Assembly (NCBI RefSeq): GCF_000730385.1
Contig: NZ_CP008849.1
Location: 310,001 to 374,000, forward strand
Source: Alteromonas australica
Lineage (GTDB): Bacteria > Pseudomonadota > Gammaproteobacteria > Enterobacterales > Alteromonadaceae
DNA length: 64,000 nt
Direction of reading: 5' to 3'
Shown here: piece after piece, positions 1 through 7,744 of the stretch
Layout of the letters: the number at the start of each line of letters is the position of its first letter
How positions within the stretch are numbered: the first letter of the stretch is position 1
Translations under genes and position numbers: made by a program
Notes under the pieces: model-generated
What the model was told of the DNA's origin: nothing
The model's database searches: none
The model's input: only the letters and a program-made list of their open reading frames with translations

Positions 1-1042
1 CTTTAACTGCTCCGGCTAAAGATCTGTTACTACCATTTTTGAATCGTATATTTAACACCTTTATTGATAATTCGGAGCTATTGTCCAGCTTCGAGATAAA
101 CTCCGGAAATTCATATGATATTTGACAGGAGCCGCTGCAATCATCGTAATCAAAGCTATAAGATGCCTCTACTCGATATACCTTTATATATTCATGATAT
201 TTTTTTTGCCTAATGAAAACTGTAGAGTGAAGATTTTTTCCCTGAAGAAGTAAGTTTGTAATTTTTTCTTGCATCCACGATATATCGTCAGGGAGTGTTT
301 GTGTTTCATCTGGACAGAACCCTAGATCCCTAGTGTCCTTAAAGTAAAGCTCGTTTGAGGTTTGTTCCTTACTAAGCTTGTTTAAAAATTTGACTCTGTT
401 TTCATTTGTGAAATCGTTGAATCTAATTTTCCTAATCACTTCATCATTTTTAACAAAACCAGCTAATTTAAGTCTATTAACCATCTCTTTAGATATGACC
501 GAAGCAACTTCTTTTGTCTCAGGAGACGTATGGGATAAACTTATATTAATATCCAGCTCGTCATCTATTTTACTAAATCGTACCTTACCTGAAAATTGCT
601 TTGTATTCTTATCCCAACTTTTAGTATGGTCGGTTCTTTCTATAATGAAATCTAACTCTACTTCTCCTTCTATACTACTAACAAAGTTTGGTATACCAAT
701 GAGTTCATAATTTGAAAATGGCTTTTTAACTAGCTCATGAATTTCATCACTTGATGGTAATATAGATAATAAATCTACTTCCGGTACACTACATTTTATA
801 GTCTGTGTCAGAGCTTTAGGTTCTTCTTCAGTTTCACTTATATTTTGATAAAGCTCCATTAATTCATTTGGCGTAATTCCTCTTGTTACTAAGTGTGGAA
901 TAGTCGTAGTTTTATCATCTTCACGAGTAAAAATGCCACGATTTCTTAAAATCCCTTTTAGTTCGGATTTGCTGATATTTCCGTCTGCTAAAAAATCTCG
1001 AAGAGCATCACCATACGGTAAAATATTTTTAGTTTCATCCAT
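1..1042 (-). CDS. GapS4b-like protein, partial (C-terminus outside window)
   Basis: An open frame of 347 codons starts with ATG at 1042 and stays open to base 1, so the C-terminus is missing. It starts one base after the stop of the upstream gene, and a GGA-type ribosome site lies inside the end of that gene, so the two are probably translationally coupled. The N-terminus (MDETKNILPYGDALRDFL) is followed by a charged, predicted soluble protein with no signal peptide, membrane segment or nucleotide-binding motif that I can see. From memory the start and the pairing resemble GapS4b of the two-gene GAPS4 anti-phage system described from gamma-mobile-trio islands. That assignment needs a profile search; reality of the gene is much surer than its name. 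Confidence 0.6.
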   Translation of the reverse strand, partial: MDETKNILPYGDALRDFLADGNISKSELKGILRNRGIFTREDDKTTTIPHLVTRGITPNELMELYQNISETEEEPKALTQTIKCSVPEVDLLSILPSSDEIHELVKKPFSNYELIGIPNFVSSIEGEVELDFIIERTDHTKSWDKNTKQFSGKVRFSKIDDELDINISLSHTSPETKEVASVISKEMVNRLKLAGFVKNDEVIRKIRFNDFTNENRVKFLNKLSKEQTSNELYFKDTRDLGFCPDETQTLPDDISWMQEKITNLLLQGKNLHSTVFIRQKKYHEYIKVYRVEASYSFDYDDCSGSCQISYEFPEFISKLDNSSELSIKVLNIRFKNGSNRSLAGAVK

Positions 1043-1043
1043 T

Positions 1044-1985
1044 TTATTGTCCTCTGAAGTCAGAGTTATATGAACTAACCTCAATGCTTAAATCTTTCTC
1101 TTTAGCTTGAACAAGACCTTTGACTGTCTCTACTGTATCTTCGTGTTCGAGGGCATTATAGTCAGGAAATAACAACTTAAATTTTTTAGTGAACTCTTGA
1201 GAAACATCACTTACAAAGTTCATCAACCGTTCCAAGTTTTCTTTCGAGAATTTTTCTCTAATTACTACACAAAAAATAACACTTTTGTCTTTTTCGCTGA
1301 TTAGACGAAAAGGCAAAATGTCGGATGTTAAATACTCAACTGGTAAAGCTTTTCCATATCTTTTTAAATTTGTATCAGTGTAGTTGGCCGCGGTAAAGGA
1401 ATAGTGAAAATTAATTTCATGTTCTTTAAAACTATTCTTTAAAAAACTTATTGAATCATATATGAACGCAGCTCTTGAGTTGTCGACTAGATATATTGCG
1501 GAGAATGTCAGATTCTTATCAATCACTATATTTGCAACTTTACTAACCACATCCTGATATGAATCGTTATCATTAGTAAGCCAAAATAGTACCCCTACAT
1601 CATTCGTTCTTTTAACTCCTCTTCCATTATAATCAATGATGGTCGAGTTTCTGACTTCGGATTTAGAATAACACTCAATACAATGAGCAAGATCTTTGAA
1701 GTGCTCTCTGAATTTCGTATTAGGATGATTAGGATATGCTTTTGATGTGAATTTCACAGAACAGCATACATTATCTAAGGTGAAATCTTGTAGTTGAGAG
1801 CGTGCAGAATAAAGTATGTCCACACCGTGTGTATTTCGACCACTGCCTTTGGTCCTTTCGTGCTTTTGAGGATGTTTACATCTTATCTCAACACCGGTGC
1901 GCAACCCAGTCCATCCGATTAAAGTAAGGAACTCCTTTACAAGAGCTTCACCATGCTCGCCTACCTTCTTTGAAAATTCACCCAT
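1044..1985 (-). CDS. GapS4a-like protein, probable PD-(D/E)XK-type nuclease
   Basis: A 313-aa soluble protein and first gene of a coupled pair. The N-terminus has the helix-rich start common in restriction-like nucleases (GEHGEALVKEFL, with E at about residues 9 and 13). A possible active-site pair follows: the aspartate of HGVDILYS near residue 75 and the lysine of CSVKFTS near residue 100, fitting a PD-(D/E)XK fold with a degenerate second acidic position. The N-terminal sequence and partner resemble GapS4a of the GAPS4 anti-phage system; this is recalled, not searched. A role in cutting phage or host DNA is inference. The surrounding DNA is AT-rich and accessory, as expected of a transferred defence gene. 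Confidence 0.6.
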   Translation of the reverse strand: MGEFSKKVGEHGEALVKEFLTLIGWTGLRTGVEIRCKHPQKHERTKGSGRNTHGVDILYSARSQLQDFTLDNVCCSVKFTSKAYPNHPNTKFREHFKDLAHCIECYSKSEVRNSTIIDYNGRGVKRTNDVGVLFWLTNDNDSYQDVVSKVANIVIDKNLTFSAIYLVDNSRAAFIYDSISFLKNSFKEHEINFHYSFTAANYTDTNLKRYGKALPVEYLTSDILPFRLISEKDKSVIFCVVIREKFSKENLERLMNFVSDVSQEFTKKFKLLFPDYNALEHEDTVETVKGLVQAKEKDLSIEVSSYNSDFRGQ

Positions 1986-2386
1986 CGCATATCCTTTACT
2001 TTCGAGTCAGAATCTAGCTCTAGAATAAAACGGAGCTCATACTAATTCAATGAAATTGCTAGCTATTTATAAGCTCTCAGTATTCATGCTTTTGAAAGAG
2101 CAAAATTAAACATTTAGTTGAAATCTTTTACATTTGTAGTAAACATAACTTTGATAATCCCCGTTTCCTTGATTCGAACCAGGCTCGAGACACCGTCATT
2201 CAAGCTCTTGCAGAGATACGGAAGCCTCCTTGTTTTTAATGTTTGATAGTCAGTTGTCTCTTTGCATAAGTGGCGAGTCAATGCCAATACGTACAGGATT
2301 AAACTGAAAGCTGAAGCATACCGTTTCAACATAGCTCGCGACGTCGTTTACAGATACCTGATTCGCGTTTCCGTTAGCCAGTTACC
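1986..2386. other. Intergenic region without a supported gene
   Basis: This stretch holds the upstream region of the GapS4-like pair and about 330 bases of apparently non-coding DNA. A 72-codon leftward frame at 2114-2332 shows no domain, good ribosome site or recognisable similarity and looks like chance coding. Near 2165-2195 the minus strand has a T-arm-like motif (GGTTCGAATC), but no complete tRNA folds around it; it might be the 3' scrap of a tRNA used as an attachment site. Confidence 0.4.
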
Positions 2387-2430
2387 CTAACCTCTCGGTG
2401 GTTTTATTGAGTAACTGGCTAACGGAAACG
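2366..2430. repeat. Perfect 20-bp inverted repeat
   Basis: Bases 2366-2385 and 2411-2430 are exact reverse complements, separated by 25 bases. The right arm lies inside the remnant of a DUF429-type gene; the left arm is an inverted copy of the same coding sequence. No run of T follows, so it is unlikely to be a simple terminator. An inverted partial duplication at a recombination junction fits better. Confidence 0.75.
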
Positions 2431-2521
2431 GCAATAATCGCCCATTTTCTTGAGTACAAATCACCAATGGCAGGTACTTGCCTTTGGCACAAGTGACATC
2501 GATACCGATAAATACGTCCAT
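2387..2521 (-). pseudogene. DUF429-type protein, N-terminal remnant
   Basis: The minus strand reads a 44-aa peptide from ATG 2521 to TAG 2387. It begins MDVFIGIDVTCAKGKYLPL, which matches the start of DUF429 proteins (predicted RNase-H-like fold with an early GID-type aspartate). The full family is several times longer, so only the N-terminus survives. The coding similarity stops at the inverted repeat at 2366-2430, which marks the break. The remnant diverges from the nuclease gene at 2650. Confidence 0.5.
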
Positions 2522-2649
2522 GTTTGTCTCTCCTTCCTGTCAGGAATAAACATTTCACTATTAAACGATACTACACGATTGGAATTAATACCCAATCAAG
2601 ACGTTGCCTGAGTTAGTATATTTTCGATATTCAACAAGGATGTTCGATT

Positions 2650-3408
2650 ATGCCAAGAAAAAACACATCTTTTGCTGACCTTCTTTTCCAAGCGCCATGG
2701 TGGGTTTCAGTTATAACATCGGCAATTACCTATATATTTATGGGCCACTTACTACCTTCTATCGAGACGGATAATCAGCTAATCAATATGGTATTTAAGG
2801 CGCTCGCTGTTCCTGCGCCTTATTTTGCAATTTTCATATTATTCATCGCACCTTTTTCCTTTTTTAATGCACGGCGCAAAGCCAAGCAATTAGATGCTCA
2901 AAAGAGTATTGAGACTATTCGGCAATTGCATTGGCGCAATTTTGAGGAGCTAGTGGCAGAGGCCTATCGAAGACAAGGTTATCGAGTAACCGAAGGTGGT
3001 TTTGGTGCTGACGGTGGGATTGACATAGAACTGAGAAAAGGCGAAGAGCTTATACTCGTTCAGTGCAAACAATGGAAGGCACAAAAAGTTGGTGTCAGTG
3101 TGGTACGCGAGATGTTTGGCGTGCTCACTGCCAGCAACGCAGCCACGGTTGTTGTAATTTGTTCGGGTAAATTCACCCAGCAAGCTATAGATTTTGCTTC
3201 TGATAAGCCCATTGTACTCATTGATGGAGGCGAGCTGCTTTCACTTATCCATGATGTGCAAGCGGAGCCAAAGGTAGAGGAGATAAAAAAGACCGCTTGC
3301 CCTAGGTGCGGAAGTGATCTTGTTGAACGGCAAGCAAAGCGTGGAGCCCATGCAGGCAATACCTTTCTAGGTTGTTCTGCCTTTCCTAAATGTCGTTACA
3401 CAGAATAA
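2650..3408 (+). CDS. Membrane-anchored Mrr-type restriction endonuclease with C-terminal zinc ribbon
   Basis: A 252-aa protein. Two hydrophobic segments lie at about residues 17-35 and 52-70 and anchor it in the inner membrane. Residues 85-200 form an Mrr-like restriction endonuclease domain (PF04471 type): FEELVAEAYRRQGY, GADGGIDIEL and VQCKQWK supply the aspartate and Q-x-K catalytic residues. Residues 217-252 are a topoisomerase-type zinc ribbon (CPRCG and, further on, GCSAFPKC). Proteins of this build are common and are thought to act on foreign or damaged DNA; the exact substrate is unknown. A gene for an NYN-domain protein starts 21 bases downstream and is probably co-transcribed. Confidence 0.85.
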   Translation: MPRKNTSFADLLFQAPWWVSVITSAITYIFMGHLLPSIETDNQLINMVFKALAVPAPYFAIFILFIAPFSFFNARRKAKQLDAQKSIETIRQLHWRNFEELVAEAYRRQGYRVTEGGFGADGGIDIELRKGEELILVQCKQWKAQKVGVSVVREMFGVLTASNAATVVVICSGKFTQQAIDFASDKPIVLIDGGELLSLIHDVQAEPKVEEIKKTACPRCGSDLVERQAKRGAHAGNTFLGCSAFPKCRYTE

Positions 3409-3429
3409 GTATTTTTAAGGATAAAATTG

Positions 3430-4179
3430 ATGAAAGACTTGGATGTTCACAAAAAAGTAGCGGTACTAATTGATGCTGATAACGCTCAGCTGTCGAAACT
3501 TTCTGCCATTTTGGATGAGATATCAGCACACGGTCATGTTCTCATCAAGCGTGCCTACGGGGACTGGTCTATTGATGCGTTGAAGAACTGGAAGACGCCT
3601 CTTAATGAATTAGCCATACAGCCGATTCAGCAATTTGCTTATACAACGGGTAAAAACGCAACAGATGCGTCGATGATTATTGATGCGATGGATTTACTCT
3701 ATTCTGAAAAAATAGACGCATTTGCTTTAGTATCCAGTGATAGCGACTTTACTAAGCTAGCGTCACGTTTGAGAGAGTCAGAGAAGTTTGTGTTTGGCGT
3801 AGGTGAGAAAAAAACGCCAGTGTCATTTCGCAACGCCTGTGATGACTTTATATTCACCGAAAACCTAGAAGCTGGTCAGGTTTCTAAATCAGGTAAACCT
3901 AAACAGGAGCAAAGTAGCGCTGGTAATGGTGCAGAAGAGCTAATACCAGCAATGCTTAAAGCTTGGGAGTTATATCAGAATGATGATGGTTGGGTGAATG
4001 TTAGTCCAGTCGGTAATTTTCTAAAGCGTGCAAAACCTGATTTTGACCCAAGAACTTATGGTGCAGCAAAAGTGACCGATATTGTTTCCAGTCTGCCTAC
4101 TGTCTTTGAAATGACGAGACAGAAAGGAAAAGGGACGACACAAATTATCTTGTACCGTCCTATCTTCGCGACCACTTAG
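3430..4179 (+). CDS. NYN domain protein with C-terminal OST-HTH/LOTUS domain
   Basis: A 249-aa soluble protein. The ATG at 3430, preceded by TAAGGA at suitable distance, is preferred to the in-frame TTG at 3427. Residues 9-150 form an NYN (LabA/DUF88-like) PIN-fold RNase domain: VAVLIDADNA, ATDASMIIDAMDLL and VSSDSDFTKLA carry the conserved acidic metal-binding residues. Residues 170-245 resemble an OST-HTH/LOTUS RNA-binding module (GWVNVSPVGNFLK). The family is taken to be RNA-cleaving or RNA-binding. It follows the Mrr-like nuclease gene with a 21-base gap; whether the two act together is unknown. Confidence 0.85.
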   Translation: MKDLDVHKKVAVLIDADNAQLSKLSAILDEISAHGHVLIKRAYGDWSIDALKNWKTPLNELAIQPIQQFAYTTGKNATDASMIIDAMDLLYSEKIDAFALVSSDSDFTKLASRLRESEKFVFGVGEKKTPVSFRNACDDFIFTENLEAGQVSKSGKPKQEQSSAGNGAEELIPAMLKAWELYQNDDGWVNVSPVGNFLKRAKPDFDPRTYGAAKVTDIVSSLPTVFEMTRQKGKGTTQIILYRPIFATT

Positions 4180-4180
4180 C

Positions 4181-4474
4181 CTAATCTAATTCCCAAGGAG
4201 GAAGATCAACGTTTTCCATATTCGACTTTAAAGGTTTCTTTTGCTTGGTTTTGCGTTTTGTCTTGAGCACTATTTTGCCCTCGTCCAGAAAGCGTCTGTA
4301 GGCGCGTTTTGCTTCTTCGATAGACGCGAAACCTTGGGTACGGCTTCCTGAATAGCCATTCACTAGGGCTTCAGCTTCTTTCCACGATTTGTAAACTCCC
4401 GGCTTTCGGCCTTTAAAGACTACGTAAGCGGCATACTTGCTGGTGAAGTTGTAATTGGAAAAGCATCTCGACAT
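4181..4474 (-). CDS. Viroplasmin/RNase HI N-terminal domain protein
   Basis: A 97-aa basic protein. Residues 11-65 match the viroplasmin (RNase HI N-terminal hybrid-binding) domain: KYAAYVVFKGRKPGVYKSW followed by VNGYSGSRTQGF and EEAKRAYRRFL. That domain binds RNA-DNA hybrids or dsRNA. The RNase H catalytic domain is absent; a Lys/Arg-rich tail (about residues 72-85) follows instead. The gene converges with the NYN gene, with one base between the stops. A nucleic-acid-binding role is inferred from the domain alone. Confidence 0.75.
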   Translation of the reverse strand: MSRCFSNYNFTSKYAAYVVFKGRKPGVYKSWKEAEALVNGYSGSRTQGFASIEEAKRAYRRFLDEGKIVLKTKRKTKQKKPLKSNMENVDLPPWELD

Positions 4475-4532
4475 GATTACCTCCTCTGGTTTGTCAGCTT
4501 TTCCAATGTGTTTACACTTTTATGTTCGGTAG

Positions 4533-4940
4533 CTACTCGGATACCGATATCGAGAAAACGTTTAATTCTTGCCAGTAATGCAAGAAGTTACCTTCCCATA
4601 TTTGGTACATATCGGTTGCCTGCTCAATAGGAAACACACCGAACAGGTTTTGAAAAACACCTGCATCGAAATCAAAGTCGAGGTCTTTTGCTAGCTCTGC
4701 ATAGGGACCGCTTCCTAGATAGGCAAAATCGGTGACATAGCAAAAGTGCCATGCGTTGTTGCGTTTCTCCAAACGAATCTCTACAGGGTGAAAACCACCA
4801 CTTTCAGCTGAATAGTTAGGATCTCTGAAGTTAATTGTCACGCTTGTTTGTGACACGCTATGCTGCACAAGTAAATCGACCAGTGCTTTTGCAAATCGCT
4901 TTGAGACAGGCAAAGCGAGTCCTTCATAATGAATATGCAT
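4533..4940 (-). CDS. DUF2787 family protein
   Basis: A 135-aa soluble protein that fits the DUF2787 family: LALPVSKRFAKALVDLL at the start, then INFRDPNYSAESGGFHPVEI, YVTDFAYLG, and DFDFDAGVFQNLFG, ending with a Trp/Tyr-rich segment (MYQIWEGNFLHYW). Length is usual for the family, whose function is unknown and whose members are common in accessory regions of Vibrio, Shewanella and Alteromonas. About 275 non-coding bases upstream may hold its promoter. Confidence 0.75.
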   Translation of the reverse strand: MHIHYEGLALPVSKRFAKALVDLLVQHSVSQTSVTINFRDPNYSAESGGFHPVEIRLEKRNNAWHFCYVTDFAYLGSGPYAELAKDLDFDFDAGVFQNLFGVFPIEQATDMYQIWEGNFLHYWQELNVFSISVSE

Positions 4941-5065
4941 AATGAAAAATCTTCTAATTGGAATCTATGAATGTGAGTGCTGCCTAGCGCGTCTGTACGA
5001 CGCTTTCGAGCAACTAAGTAAAGTCACCGACTAACAGTTTGCAATGTCTTCTACGTCGCTTTCAG

Positions 5066-5102
5066 TAGCGCTATTCATTTTGCTTCTGAAACGCTAGCGC
5101 TA
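5066..5102. repeat. Two copies of palindrome TAGCGCTA
   Basis: The 8-bp palindrome TAGCGCTA occurs at 5066-5073 and 5095-5102, 29 bp apart, in the non-coding DNA upstream of the DUF2787 gene. Spacing of nearly three helical turns would suit a pair of protein-binding sites. This is a sequence observation only. Confidence 0.35.
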
Positions 5103-5215
5103 CGTAAGTGCGATTTACTTTTGTAAGATAGACAGCTCTCGATTCTTGGTTCGTTGTCGTTGTTCATACAATCACGCACTAAGGGCGATAACTGATGAGT
5201 AGAGCAGGGGGCTAA

Positions 5216-5683
5216 CTACGATTTTGCTAACTTTGCGTTGGCCAGAGTCTTCCCCTTGGTTTCAGTCTTTGGCGGCGATATTAAGAACTCATCAAGCTCT
5301 CCTTTTTCTACCGCGCTCATCAAGATGTCGATGACCTCGGGAAGCTTTTCTTTATCGCCAACATCTATGGCTGGTTTTCCCTTTTGTAACTCTATTGCTC
5401 TTATGCCCACTTTTACTTCAAGGAAATAATGGTTATCGGTGTCGTAGTACCAAGGACGAACAGTAGCCTGCCAACGCTTTTTAATTCGCTCTCCTGTTTC
5501 TGGATCTTTGACGGTTTTTTCTTTGTATGCTACGAACGGTGTGCCTTCAAGCATACAAGTGGCGAGCTTTTTTTGTTGTTCTAGTCGGTTGATTAGCTTC
5601 ATACGCTTGTTCAATACCGGTGGCTTCTGCTTGATTTTAGGACGAGCGATAACCTTGAGCGAACTCAATACTGATGTAGTCAT
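5216..5683 (-). CDS. DUF6641-like small basic protein
   Basis: A 155-aa lysine-rich soluble protein with no signal peptide. The first 45 residues are very basic (VIARPKIKQKPPVLNKRMKL) and could bind nucleic acid; the middle carries a beta-rich segment around RWQATVRPWYYDTDNHYF. It resembles proteins labelled DUF6641, which I recall only loosely. It lies 18 bases downstream of the tandem AAA+ gene and is almost certainly co-transcribed with it and the integrase. Function unknown; a role as partner of the ATPase is inferred from position. Confidence 0.65.
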   Translation of the reverse strand: MTTSVLSSLKVIARPKIKQKPPVLNKRMKLINRLEQQKKLATCMLEGTPFVAYKEKTVKDPETGERIKKRWQATVRPWYYDTDNHYFLEVKVGIRAIELQKGKPAIDVGDKEKLPEVIDILMSAVEKGELDEFLISPPKTETKGKTLANAKLAKS

Positions 5684-5701
5684 AATGTTTACCTTTAAAT
5701 G

Positions 5702-7732
5702 CTAAGGGCGAATAAAGCCCATTGAGGTGTGTTTCTGCTTACGCAGGTTTTCGTCTGCCAACAGGTTGATGGCAAAGTCACGAATTTGAATTTTGGGTTG
5801 AAACTTCTTTCGACGAGCCAATAGAGCGAAATCACCGGGTGTAAGGTTGCTCAGTGAAGATAACCTTTGTGTTTCAGCTTCCTTAAGCGTTCTTACTTTG
5901 GTGAGCTTCTTGTATAACTCCATTACTTGAGTAGATGTAAGGTATTGGCACTCTAGTTTGAAGTCGAATCGACGTAACACGGCTTTATCAAGCTTGTCGG
6001 AAAAGTTAGTAGCAGCGAATAAAGGCTGTGTGAAACACTCTATTTGCGTTAAGAACTCATTAACCAGCTGATGTTCGTGATGAGCAGTGAGCGCTTCACG
6101 TGAGCTTAGTAAGCTATCCACTTCATCAAGCAATATGACTTGCTCCTCATCATGAGCGCGTTGAAATAGCTCAGCCACCTTTTGCTCACTTTCACCCACC
6201 CATTTACTTAAAATATCAGAGCATTTAACACGCAGCAGTTTCCTACCATGTAGCTCTGTCAAATAGTGCGCGAAAGCAGTTTTGCCTGTTCCTGGAGGAC
6301 CTGAGATTAATGTCCTCGCTGGTTGGTTGTGCTTAAGTGCAAACGCTATTTCGTTGAGATACTCCTTTGACTGCTTAATATTTAAGTAGCTCGTATCGAA
6401 AGGTAGCTCACTTTTGTACTCAAGTTTATTTTGCCATTGCTCCGTTGCTCTTAGTGACGCTTCGACAACTTGACCGATTACAGCTTCTGCGCGAGCACGT
6501 TTAGCGTTTACAGCGTGAGCGACATGTGTTGCGTTAGCAACAATTGCTGGGGTAATGTTCTCTGTTTGACTAATCATTTTTCGTGCAGACGAAGAAACAC
6601 TTAAGCCGTGATAGTAAGGCCGCGTTATCTGTTCGATTTCTTCTGGTCTTAAAGTAGGAACATCTAATACGAGCTTGAATCGCCTGATAAAGCTTGGCTC
6701 AAGATATTGGATATGATTTGTAATCCAAATACAGGGAATTTCGTTTTGCTCAATGAATCGCTGTAGATGTTCTTTACTGTATTGGCTGTCAGCACAATCG
6801 AATAAACTCTCGCATTCATCTACCAGCAACATAGCGTCCGCCTTACACGTCAGCAATGATTGAAGTAAAGCTAAATAACGAAGCCTTTCTTTGTTTGGAA
6901 AGCGGCTATTGAACTCATCTTCAGAAAAATTGCTAGCAAGTGCAGTAGAACGAATTTCGTAAAGTGTTCTATCGCAGTATTTGGCAAGTGTCCTCGATAA
7001 CTCTGTTTTACCTGTTCCTGAAGCTCCATAGAGCAAAATGCTTGCTCCAGACTGTCTAGACTTACTAGCAGCAGTGAGATATTGCGACAAAAGCGCAGTA
7101 TTCACGTGAGGAAAATCATCTAATGTGAAGCTTGCGTCGGGCGAAGGATGCAGCAACGGTGCTATTAGTGTTTCCCTTGAGGTAATTGTTTCACTTAACA
7201 ACATTCGAACAAGTGCTTTTGGCATTGCGCCATATTCGAAGGACAAAAAGTCTGTATCAGGCAGAAAACCATAATGATTGAGCTGCGCAGTTGCGTGAGA
7301 AAATAGTTCGTCACTGATGCCTGAAATGTCTTTGAGGATTTCGTGTAACGAAAGGTGGCTTGTTTGCATGTGCACCTCAGAAGAAAGCGCTCTAATCCAC
7401 TTGTTAACCTGTGAGAGCAAGGCGAACTGAATCAGTAACTCGGTTTGCTTAGGCAAGTCCATCACGGTTCTGATATAGCGACAATTAGCTAAAAAGGTTT
7501 TCGTTACCTGAGGTTGGGTATCAGTAATAGTGAGGCAAGCTTTGTAATTGACGTTTTTGCTTCTACCTATGAAAAATGATTGGGCAGATACCTTGCTACC
7601 ACGCAAATTACTGGCAAGACTTTTACTGAGTATATCGGTATCGATTGAAGGCAGATAGTTGAGTAATCGCTTGCCCCATTCACATGCAAGGTAATTAAGC
7701 TCACTCGACTTATTGAGTACTTTATAAGACAT
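5702..7732 (-). CDS. Tandem AAA+ ATPase
   Basis: A 676-aa soluble protein with two AAA+ modules. Module 1: Walker A GASGTGKTE near residue 237, Walker B MLLVDECESL near 304. Module 2: Walker A GPPGTGKTA near residue 480, Walker B VILLDEVDSLL near 534, and an arginine-finger-like RRFDFKLE segment after it. The 220-residue N-terminus has no recognised domain. The second module resembles FtsH/CDC48-class ATPases; no protease domain or zinc site follows. The gene lies between an integrase gene (12-base gap upstream) and a small basic protein gene (18-base gap downstream). Remodelling of a recombination or replication complex is a guess from context. Confidence 0.85.
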   Translation of the reverse strand: MSYKVLNKSSELNYLACEWGKRLLNYLPSIDTDILSKSLASNLRGSKVSAQSFFIGRSKNVNYKACLTITDTQPQVTKTFLANCRYIRTVMDLPKQTELLIQFALLSQVNKWIRALSSEVHMQTSHLSLHEILKDISGISDELFSHATAQLNHYGFLPDTDFLSFEYGAMPKALVRMLLSETITSRETLIAPLLHPSPDASFTLDDFPHVNTALLSQYLTAASKSRQSGASILLYGASGTGKTELSRTLAKYCDRTLYEIRSTALASNFSEDEFNSRFPNKERLRYLALLQSLLTCKADAMLLVDECESLFDCADSQYSKEHLQRFIEQNEIPCIWITNHIQYLEPSFIRRFKLVLDVPTLRPEEIEQITRPYYHGLSVSSSARKMISQTENITPAIVANATHVAHAVNAKRARAEAVIGQVVEASLRATEQWQNKLEYKSELPFDTSYLNIKQSKEYLNEIAFALKHNQPARTLISGPPGTGKTAFAHYLTELHGRKLLRVKCSDILSKWVGESEQKVAELFQRAHDEEQVILLDEVDSLLSSREALTAHHEHQLVNEFLTQIECFTQPLFAATNFSDKLDKAVLRRFDFKLECQYLTSTQVMELYKKLTKVRTLKEAETQRLSSLSNLTPGDFALLARRKKFQPKIQIRDFAINLLADENLRKQKHTSMGFIRP

Positions 7733-7744
7733 GCTAGCGCCCCA

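Noticed and set aside
378..710. 110-codon rightward frame
   Set aside because: It is the antisense shadow of the GapS4b-like gene, which has continuous coding over the same bases.
2160..2200. tRNA T-arm-like motif on the minus strand
   Set aside because: The stem has a mismatch and no acceptor, D or anticodon arms could be built around it.
2114..2332. 72-codon leftward frame
   Set aside because: No domain, ribosome site or recognisable family; it lies in non-coding DNA next to the inverted repeat.
5041..5215. Possible small RNA or attachment site among the TAGCGCTA palindromes
   Set aside because: No promoter-terminator pair and no partner repeat near the integrase were seen, so only the repeat itself is listed.
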